DNA of 64,000 nucleotides from Anaerolineae bacterium (GTDB taxonomy: Bacteria; Chloroflexota; Anaerolineae; Anaerolineales; UBA11579). The translations under genes and the position numbers were made by a program. Below, one piece after another: positions 10,065 to 19,200 of the stretch. The DNA lies in assembly GCA_004297445.1 (NCBI GenBank), contig SCUK01000005.1:1-64000 (forward strand), read 5' to 3'. Position 1 is the first letter of the stretch. Each line of letters starts with the position of its first letter. The notes beneath the pieces were generated by a model. That model worked only from the letters and a program-made list of their open reading frames with translations. It was not told where the DNA came from and did no database searches.

Positions 10065-12155
10065 CTAATCGGCAGGCGGCAATGGCACTTGCCACAATTG
10101 CAGTTGAATGGGGGGTGTGCCGCTCGTCGCCGGAGCAGTCCCAATTGCCAGCAGCCGGCCATCTGGACTGAACTTAAGAATGCGAACGAGTTCATCCGCA
10201 AAAGTAAACACAGCTAGTAATTCACCCGTATCGACATTCCAGATATAAATTTCCCCGACCTGTGCCTGGGAATTATAGGTTGCTGCGGCCAAAAGGTCGC
10301 CAGCCGGATTGAAGTCCATGAGCCAGCCGGAAATCTGAGGACTCAAGGCAATTTCGAGCTGACCACTCTGTGTGCTCCATAGTTTGATCGAACTGTCATC
10401 GCTGTTACCCAAGAACCCCCCATTATCTGCAACTGCCAGCAATTCTCCATCCGGACTAAAAACAAAGTTGGTGGCGGATAGCGGCACTCCATCTATCTCC
10501 AACGTTCCATAATCAGGCAGTCGGATGGTCGTAAATACCTCATCGTTGGAGCCAAACACAACCCCACCGCTGTCTTCAATATAAGCGTAGGCCCCATAGG
10601 GGCTGGGCAAGAATTGCTTATGAGGTCCTATCGGATGCAACCCCAGGGATTGCCCATTCGCGCTATCCCAAACCTCAAGCTCCAGATCATAATTGCTTGT
10701 TATTAAATAGTCGGTTTGTATTGGATCATTGATGGGACGAACAGAAAAAGCGATCTGATCGGGGGGGCTGGTGAGCACCAATACATCTTCGAGGTCTCCT
10801 GAAGCAGCATTCCAGATGCCAACATCAGTTGAGTAGCCACTGGCTGCCACCAACGTCCCATCTGAATTTACGGAAACACCCTCCAGATAGCCAAATGCTG
10901 CGGTGTCCAGAAAACGCTGGGTGCTATCCACGATGGAGTAAATCACCAGGTCGTCATTCATCAGGTTGGCAACCAGGTGCCGGGAATCCGGCATCCACGC
11001 CATGGCCGCCACTCCGTCAATTGTGGAAAATTCGCTCGCTGACAATTGTGATATGTTTGTAGCAGTCAAAACAGGCAGTTCGCTTGCTAGGCTTTCAGGC
11101 GGATTCGCCGGTGTTATTGTGGGTTCAGAGTTTACGGAAGTGGCCGGCGGTTGGTCCCCATTAAGAAAAGCTTTTGCCAGCGCCACAAATCCAATTACGA
11201 TTAGCCCGATAAGCAAAGCGGCATTCCAAAACAGATGCCTGCGCTTGCCCCGTTCTTCTTCCACACCGGTCTCAGCAAGGATTTTGGAATGAAGTGCGGA
11301 GTTTTCGGCTGATCTTTGCGTGGTCGGCGCAACAGCCGCTGACTTCATGCCCGCGTCCTGCGCAAAGGCTTTGGCAAGGTCGCTGACACTCGTATAGCGA
11401 TTTTCAGGCTGTTTCGCTAACGCCGTTTCGAATACCGATTCCAGACGGTTTGGTAAATCCTCGCGAAACGCTAGAATGGATGGCGGCGGTTGGTTGAGAT
11501 GTGCCAGAGCCAGGCCCATGGGGGTATCCGCCTTAAACAGCGCCTTGCCGGTGAGCATTTCAAATAGCATGACCACTAAACTGTATTGATCGCTGCGCCC
11601 ATCTACTTCTGCTCTACCCAGCGCTTGTTCTGGACTCATATAGGCAGGTGTGCCAATAATGCCACTGCCGGTCAGGTTCCCCTGGCTTTCAGCCAGCTTG
11701 GCGATGCCGAAATCGCTGATATAAGCTTCGCCATCCTCATCGAACAAAATATTCTCTGGCTTGAGATCGCGGTGGACGATGCCACGGCGGTGTGCCTTGT
11801 CTAAAGCAGGAGCAAACCGGTTAAGGATATATTGGGCCTCTTGCAGCGAAAACCGTCCCGTTTTCATTCGGTCGCGCAGAGTATTGCCCGGCAAATAGCG
11901 CATTACCAAATAGGGCTGATCATTCTCCTCGCCATAGTCAAAAACCGGTACGATGGCCTGATGTTCCAGGGTTGCAATGGTACGGGCCTCGCGCTCAAAA
12001 CGAGCGCGAAATTGGGGATCGTGCATCAAGGTCAGGGGAAGTACCTTCATTGCTACCTGGCGATCAAATGAGGGGTCCTTAGCCAGATAGACAGTTGCCA
12101 TTCCCCCGTGGCCTAATTCTTTGATAATCTCGTAACGTCCGATTTTTCCAAACAT
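10065..12155 (-). CDS. Ser/Thr protein kinase with extracytoplasmic WD40-like propeller
   Basis: 696 aa. The N-terminal Hanks kinase (about residues 8-270) has GHGGMATVY, a VAMK lysine, HRDLKPEN, DFGIAK and a YMSPEQ motif, all intact. A single transmembrane helix near residues 310-330 is followed by a T/P-rich linker and a C-terminal domain (about 355-690) with WD40-like blades: recurring SPDG-LLA and SGQL/DTGEL turns. The topology is kinase inside, propeller outside, suggesting ligand sensing through the propeller. No clear ribosome-binding site precedes the ATG. The upstream side faces a decayed region, so it is probably transcribed alone. Confidence 0.88.
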   Translation of the reverse strand: MFGKIGRYEIIKELGHGGMATVYLAKDPSFDRQVAMKVLPLTLMHDPQFRARFEREARTIATLEHQAIVPVFDYGEENDQPYLVMRYLPGNTLRDRMKTGRFSLQEAQYILNRFAPALDKAHRRGIVHRDLKPENILFDEDGEAYISDFGIAKLAESQGNLTGSGIIGTPAYMSPEQALGRAEVDGRSDQYSLVVMLFEMLTGKALFKADTPMGLALAHLNQPPPSILAFREDLPNRLESVFETALAKQPENRYTSVSDLAKAFAQDAGMKSAAVAPTTQRSAENSALHSKILAETGVEEERGKRRHLFWNAALLIGLIVIGFVALAKAFLNGDQPPATSVNSEPTITPANPPESLASELPVLTATNISQLSASEFSTIDGVAAMAWMPDSRHLVANLMNDDLVIYSIVDSTQRFLDTAAFGYLEGVSVNSDGTLVAASGYSTDVGIWNAASGDLEDVLVLTSPPDQIAFSVRPINDPIQTDYLITSNYDLELEVWDSANGQSLGLHPIGPHKQFLPSPYGAYAYIEDSGGVVFGSNDEVFTTIRLPDYGTLEIDGVPLSATNFVFSPDGELLAVADNGGFLGNSDDSSIKLWSTQSGQLEIALSPQISGWLMDFNPAGDLLAAATYNSQAQVGEIYIWNVDTGELLAVFTFADELVRILKFSPDGRLLAIGTAPATSGTPPIQLQLWQVPLPPAD

Positions 12156-12264
12156 CGCCCGGAAATGTCGCCATGCCTCAGACTTACATAGGTCTAGTCA
12201 CTCGATTCTATCATGCCATTGGAGGCGAACTCACAGCGGTATGGGTGTTCCAAAGCCGCAACGG

Positions 12265-12475
12265 TCAGCGCACAATCATGATGAGCAGCACGCCTTCTGT
12301 GTTGGAAGGCAGGATTCTGATGGTCATCGTATCCCCGTCTTTCTGATAGAGTACTAGCATGGGTGCGCCTGCGCACCGCTGCCCACCGCGAACAATGGCC
12401 AGCCGCACATCTGCAGCCCTGCGCGGACGGCAGGCTGGTTATCCGCAGTGACGAAGGTGATCATGCCGCCATTAC
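12265..12475 (-). pseudogene. Decayed fragment with PDZ-like sequence
   Basis: On the minus strand one frame reads EGNGGMITFV-TADNQPAVRAGLQ before a stop, and an adjacent frame then reads LVLYQKDGDTMTIRILPSN to a stop at 12265. The first part resembles a PDZ loop (PAVRAGLQ), the second a beta-rich tail. No start codon with a ribosome-binding site is present. I read this as a frameshifted remnant of a protease- or PDZ-type gene. Confidence 0.3.
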
Positions 12476-12722
12476 CCTCACATCATAATTGTTTGGTATT
12501 GGGCAATGGGTACAAAAACGTCTCCGTCGAAATCGGAGAAATCGTCATATGGACTTGAAATGCGTTCTTAAAATCACCCTGGTATTTTTCATTGCATCCT
12601 CAAATCCGCGCATGCGATCATAGACTTGGCAGAGAGTGATCAAATTCAATCCCTGCATTTGGCAGACGCGCCGTAATATCACCCCAAGTTGAAGATGCTA
12701 TAGTGTTCGATTTTCATGCGCC

Positions 12723-12854
12723 TCATGCCTTTCTGCGTACTAACTCGCCCTTCCCAATCGGTACGATCAATGCATTCACGTGTTTATCATTCAGTGCGCG
12801 TTCCAGCATGGACTGTAACGCCTCGCGGTGATTGATGGCGTTATCCGCGATTCG
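12723..12854 (-). pseudogene. Short orphan C-terminal coding fragment
   Basis: An open stretch of about 43 codons on the minus strand begins just after a stop codon and encodes a plausible protein end ([13 protein letters not shown], then [15 protein letters not shown] and stop). Short open stretches in other frames follow at 12560-12720 (for example GLNLITLCQVYDRMRG). None has a start signal. These look like remnants of deleted genes; the family is unknown. Confidence 0.3.
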
Positions 12855-12868
12855 CTAATTGGTCTTCA

Positions 12869-12885
12869 GTGGTGCAATTATGGTG
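12869..12885 (+). repeat. GTGGTGCA-type short repeat, third copy
   Basis: GTGGTGCAATTATGGTG resembles the tandem GTGGTGCA pair inside both 185-bp repeats (13072-13090 and 39688-39706). It may be a recombinase arm-type site or a remnant of a further repeat copy. Confidence 0.35.
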
Positions 12886-13045
12886 GATTTGGTTCAGTTA
12901 GAGGGGGTAATTTGCTCTTATGAGAACTGCGTTGTCTTCCGTCGCGAACGCGTCTCATTTCGTCAAACTGATGAACTCGCATTATAAGGTTTCCGGTTCA
13001 TCGAAATTTCGCATTTCGGGGGGTAGGCAATGGCAGAGCAGGTCA

Positions 13046-13230
13046 CTTCTCGATTTGCAGTCGGATTTGTAGTGGTGCAATTGTGGTGCAGTTGGTGTGG
13101 AAGCCCTGGAAAACCTGGCGATTTTGGACGTCGATTTACGCTTAGAATAGACGCAAAAGACGCAAAATCACGCAATTCTTAGGGTCCCAACCCACCGCTT
13201 GTTGCAGGTTCGAATCCTGCCGGGCCCACT
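13046..13230 (+). repeat. 185-bp direct repeat, left copy, ending in a tRNA 3' fragment
   Basis: About 85% identical to 39662-39846 in the same orientation. The last 38 bp or so form a tRNA T-arm (GCAGG TTCGAAT CCTGC, 13204-13220) followed by the acceptor strand CGGGCCCA; no D-arm or 5' acceptor strand is found upstream. The first half carries tandem GTGGTGCA sequences. The layout resembles attachment-site scars left by tyrosine-recombinase elements that integrate at tRNA 3' ends. Confidence 0.75.
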
Positions 13231-13292
13231 AGGTGTGGGGTTTTAGAGGGGATGGGTTACAATGGTGTTTAGGACGGATTGTTGTCCGGCTG

Positions 13293-16200
13293 TTATTTTG
13301 ACCCGCCCATCAGCACCTGCACCTGATGAACCTGGCCGTCGTCCAGCAGTGGAATTGTGTCGCGGGGTTGCAGTTTCCCATCCAATAGTGTCCGCACAAT
13401 GCCCTGATTCACCCCATCCGGGTTCTCGACACTGATTTCATAGTGCGCTTTTCCAAAACGATAATCCACCTTGAATCCCGGCCACTCTTTTGGAATGCAT
13501 GGGTTAATCTTGAGCGCCGGCCCCAACCGGGAAATACCAAGGATGGCTTCAAGTCCAAGGCGATACATCCAGGCCGATGAACCTGTGTACCATGTCCAGC
13601 CTCCCCTTCCCACGTGCGCGGTTGCACTGTACACATCGGCGGCAATTACGTAGGGCTCCACTCTATAGCGCCCTACCTTTTCAGGCGTATCCGCGTGGCT
13701 AATCGGATTCAGCATGCGGAACAATTCTGCGGCCCGGTCTCCCTGTCCCAGTCTGGCAAACGCCCATGCGACCCAGATGGCGGCGTGCGTGTACTGCCCG
13801 CCGTTTTCGCGCACGCCGGGCAGGTAGCCCTTGATGTATCCCGGGTCACGCGCCGTATTGTCAAAGGGCGGGGTGAGCAACAGGATCATCTGCTCGTGGG
13901 GCAATACCAGCAGCCGGTTCACAGATTCCATCGCTGGTGCCGCCCTTGCCGGGTCTCCGCCCCCGGAGAGCACGGCCCAGGACTGCGCGACCGAATCGAT
14001 TTGGCATTCATTGTTCTCGCGGGTACCCAATCGCGAACCATCGTCATAGAATGCCCGTAAATACCACTCGCCATCCCAGGCATGCGCTTCAAGCGCGCCG
14101 GCGTTCTCTTTCGCTTGCTGCAAATAGGGTTGGGGGTCATCCTTCATCCGCTCTGCCAGCCCTGCAAATCCTTTCAGGGTAGCGTGCAGGAACCAACCCA
14201 GCCACACGCTCTCGCCGCGCCCCGCCACGCCCACCCGGTTCATGCCGTCGTTCCAATCACCGCCACCCATCAACGGCAGGCCGTGGATTCCGGTCGTCGC
14301 ACCTCTTTCCAGCGCCCGGCGGCAGTGTTCATACAATGTGAACGATTCCGATGCCACTGCAAACCGGGTATAGTGTTCGACTTCGGCCGGCTTCAGCGCT
14401 TCACCTTTGAGGAAGGGCAGGTTCTCGGTCAGTATCGACTCATCGCCCGTGGCCATAACATACTCCGCGGTGGCAAATGGCAGCCAGAGCAGGTCATCGC
14501 TATAACGCGTACGTACGCCTCGCCCCGAGGGCGGGTTCCACCAGTGCAGTACATCGCCCGCTTCAAACTGATGCCGCGCCGCCTCCAAGATTTGCGCCCG
14601 TGCCAGGTCTGGGCGCGTATGCAGCAGCGCCAGAACATCTTGAAGTTGGTCGCGGAATCCGAACGCCCCGCTGGATTGATACAGCGCCGTCCGGCCCCAC
14701 AGGCGGCAGGCCAGGGTCTGGGTGAGCATCCAGCGGTTGAGCATCAGGTCCATGCTGGCGTCAGGGGTATTCACCTGTACCGCCGAGAGGATGTCGTCCC
14801 ATTGCTGGTGAACAGCTTCCCAAATAGCCTCCGCCGCACCCTTCGCCTGCACCTGCTCAATCAGCGCAAGGCTTGCCGCGCGGTTGGCTCCCTGTCCAAG
14901 GAAGAAGGTCACGTCTTCGGTCGCGCCGGCGGCCAGGTCCACATGCAATTGCAGCGCGGCACACGGGTCCAACCCCGCATTGACCGCGCTGGCCAGCCCA
15001 ATCCGGCTGAGCGCCGCCGGATTGCGGTAATCACCCAGCCGGCCCAGAAACTCGGACCGGTCCGCCGTCACTCCGTGGGGCCTTTTGTTGGCCGCCAGAA
15101 ATGCCACTCGCTCGCCGAATTCAGTGTTGAAGCGATTGCTGGCCAGCAGCGCATGCCGCTCCGGGTCAAATTCCGGCAGGATATGCGCCTGCTGCAAATC
15201 GCGCGTCGTTCCCAGCACCCATTCTGCATAATAGGTGACCGTAATACGGCGTGGGCGCTGATTGAGATTTTGCAGACGCAGTTGCGCAATTTTTACCGGC
15301 GCGGCCGGTGCGACGAACAAACGCAGGGACTGATTCAGGTCATGGCTCTGGCTTTCAAAGGTGGAGTAGCCCGCCCCGTGCCGGACCATATGCCCGGTTT
15401 CCGCGCCAGCTGGCATCGGCGTTGGGCTCCAGACTTGCCCGGTTTCCTCATCTCGCAGGTAAATGACTTCACCCGGCATATCCGTCACTGGGTCGTTGCG
15501 CCAGGGGGTCAGCCGGTTCTCACCGCTGTTTTCAGCCCAGGTGCAGCCCGACCCCGCTTCGGAAACCAGGAAGCCAAACTCCGGATTGGCAATCACATTA
15601 ATCCACGGATGGGGGGTCTGTTCCCCGGGTTTCAGGTGAATGACGTACTCGCTTCCATCTTTGCTGAACCCACCGAGCCCATTCTCGAAGGTCAGACCGT
15701 CAGGGATTTGAAGCGGCGGCGACACAGCCTGTCCGGATTCCGCGGCTACTCCGGAGAGGGAAGGGGTGAACGCCGGGAGGCGTGTGGGCAGGGCGGTAAG
15801 GCGGCGAGCGTGCTCTGCGAGTGACCCGGTCTCTTCATCTAGTATCACGCCCGCCACAGTTTCAAACAGCAGCCTGTCGGCCGGCTGTATCTGGTCATCG
15901 CGCAGGATGAATATGCCTTCACGCTGGTTCAGCCAGCTGGTCGCACCCAGGCGCTCAACCTGACGCATGATGGCGTTGTGCAAGTCAAGGCCGTAACCCG
16001 TATCCTGTTCATTTAGGATCACCAGGTTGACCGTGACATACTGGCTGCGCCAGTAGGCAAAGGCCTGCAATGCTTCGGCAAGCAAATTCGATTCGCCATC
16101 GCGGACACGCACCAGCAGGATGGGGAAATCTCCGGAAATACCAAACGCCCACAACCCCGCCTGACCCTTGTCGTTCTGGGCCAGGATGTGTGGCGCGGCG

Positions 16201-19200
16201 CGCAGGTTCCCCATCGGGTAGAGCAGCGCCGATAACAGGCCCTGGAAGTCCTGGACCGCGGAGGCGTTCAGGCCCTGTTCGATGAGAACGCGTTCGCTGG
16301 CTCTGCGCGCCTCGCCGAGGGCACGCCGGGTGGATGTCCCAGACGGATAATGCGTCAACTTCTCCAGGGCTTCGGCCCGGCTGGGCGCCGCAAGCGTCAG
16401 GAAAGCAATTCGGGTTCTGACGTGCGGCTTCAGGGTGATTTCCTGTGTCAGCGAAAATATCGGGTCGAGTGTTCCGCCGGTCGTGCCGGAGGGCCGGTGA
16501 ACCGCATCCACCAGGGCCAGCGGCGCGCGTGCGGTCTGGCCGCGGCCCAGAAATTGGGCCCGGTCGCTTTCATACTCGATGCTTCCGCGCGCGCCGGCAT
16601 CGCTGACGAGCGCATGAATCAGCACCACCGGTTTTTCGTCGGGAGTGCGCGGTCGGCGCTCGAAAACTATCGCCCGCTCTCTGGGGAGATAGTCACTCTC
16701 GATGAAAAGTTTGTTGAACGCCGGATGGCGCCGGTCAGCGGCTTGCGCCGCCAGTGCCACTTCGCCATAGCTGGTCAGTTTCAGCCGCCGCGGCCGGTCG
16801 CTGTCGTTCAAGATACTGATGTGGCGGATTTCGACGCCACCCGCGCCAACCGCGATTTCAGTGCGCAGGGAAATGCCATTGTCCCAACGCCGGAATTCGG
16901 CTTTGTATGGATAAAACATCACATCCTGATGCTCCGGCCTGCACCCGACCGGCTGGCAGGTGGCCGACCAGAACGCCCCACTCTCGCAGTCCTGGACGTA
17001 GATCCACGTCCCCCACGCGTCAAGCGTACTGTCGGCCTGCCAGCGCGTCAGGGCAAACTTACGCCACTGGCTGTAACCTCCCCCTGCATTGGTGATCATC
17101 ACGCTGGCATCCCCCTGAGTCAGGACATGCACCTGTGGCATGGGGGTATCAAGCGGCACGCGCCACGGCGCGCTGCTCACTGCGCGTAGCGGCTCGGGAG
17201 CTTCCGTGGGTTGGCCGGTGTGCGGGAATTCCAGCGGCGCATCCAGTGAGATTTTTTCCTGAAGCAGAAGTTCCACACTTTTGACGCGCTCGTCGGCATG
17301 GAATCGCTGCACCATCACATCGCCGGAGAGGTAATTGCAGGCAGCCACCAAGATCATGCCCTGATGGTGTGCCATGTACGATTGCACGATGGCATATTCC
17401 CCCCCGGCCGGGATGCGCGTCTTGGAATAATCGAGTGCCTCATAGAAGCCAAACCGCCCAAGCATTTTCAGCCGTTCCAGGTGTGCCATGTTCTCCAGCA
17501 CCGCCTGCGGTTGCAGGGATAGCCCAAGCAGCGACGCGTACGGTGCGATCACCAGCCCTTCGTGTAGCTCGCGTTTATAGCCGAGGTCCGGCACGCCAAA
17601 CGCTCGATACTGGTAGTTCTGGTTGACATCGAATCCATAGTATCCAGATTCTGAGATGCCCCACGGCGCCTGCCGCTCCCGCCTGTAATTTGCCTGCGCG
17701 TCGAGCGCTACATAGCAGCTATCTGCCAGAAACGTCCCAGGATAATTCTTAACAAACAGGGTTGGCATGAGATATTCAAACATCGTCCCGCTCCAGGAGA
17801 GCAATAACTGTTTGTTGTTCACCTCTGTCACGGGCCGTCCCAGATGCTGCCAGTGGCTTTGGGTTACATCGCCTTTGGCAATAGCAATCAAGCTCGCCAC
17901 GCGGGCTTCGGAAGCCAACAAATCATAGAAACTTGGGTCGAGCAGTTCAGTGGTCGCGTTGTAGCCAATGTGAAAGACCTGACGACGCGAATTGAATAGG
18001 AAGCGGAAATCCATGCCGGTCATGGCGGCCTCTGCCTGCTCAATCAGACCTCGGAATTCAGCCATCAGGGAGATGACCGTGATTCGTGCGGAAGTCAGAT
18101 TTGCAGCCAGTTCCTGGCACCAGGTACAGTCCGCAATCCCGTCCACATCGACCATGAAGCGACTCAACGCCACCTGTATTCGATAATACACCCCGGCCGC
18201 CTCGCCAAGAGTGAACGGTTCTCCGGGCAAGCTGTCCTCAAATTCCTGCCAGGCTGGCATGTGCATAAACTCCTGCGGCGGTGCATTCAGCAAACGCAGC
18301 CACGGCGCGAATAGATCCTGGCTGCGCTGCATCGTCTGCAAATGATGATTCATCAAGTCGAGAAAAAGTTTGAGTTCGGTCACCGAGTCGAGCTGGAGAT
18401 CCGGATGACTCTCGAGGAGATTCAGCAAACGACGCGAGATTTTCTCCCAACTTTCCCCGGCGAGCCAGTCGAGCGTCCCCGTCCAGTCTGCGGGCCGCTT
18501 CTCAGCCGCGCGGATGCGCTGATGGATATGGGCAAATTCGTCTTCGAAAGATTCATCCGCCGCGCCCGGGTAATCTTTTTCCAGGGCCCGCAGCGATTCG
18601 GACAGAATATCCAGGATGGTGAGCAATCCCTGCCACGGCTTCTCTCCCAGCACCGGCGCTTGTTCCATCGTCAACAGGCCCTGTTTGAGTGTGATCAAAC
18701 TGGCCGCGAGGTTGCCGCTGTCCACGGTAGAGATGTATCGCGGCGGGAGCGCGACCAGCGTCTGAGAGTCGTACCAATTCAACAGATGCCCGCGGTGATG
18801 TTCGAGCCTGTCCATGGTATCAAGGGTTGAACGCAGGCGCACTGCCAGCTCTGAAAGGCCAATGTAGCCCAAATCATGTGCCGCCAACGTGGATACCAGT
18901 AACAGACCGATGTTTGTCGGCGTGGTGTAATGCGCAACACTTCCAAGCGGCGATTCCTGAAAATGGTCAGGCGGCAGCCAGTGATCTTCAGGGCCGACGA
19001 ATCTTTCAAAAAAGGCCCAGGTGCGCCGGGCCAGGCGCAGAACTTGCTTGCGCTGCGGTTCTGACAGCGGCGGGGGGTTGTGCAGCACCGGCTTGCTGAT
19101 GCTGTAGGCAAGTTGCGGCGCCAGCAGCCAGCCGATCAACACCGGAATCGCCACCCAGAACGCGGCTGGGTTGAGGACCGCCACGGCTGCCCCCAACAAG

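Noticed and set aside
13170-13230. Complete tRNA gene
   Set aside because: Only the T-arm and acceptor 3' strand are present; no D-arm, anticodon arm of proper size or 5' acceptor strand could be paired. The same is true at 39800-39846.
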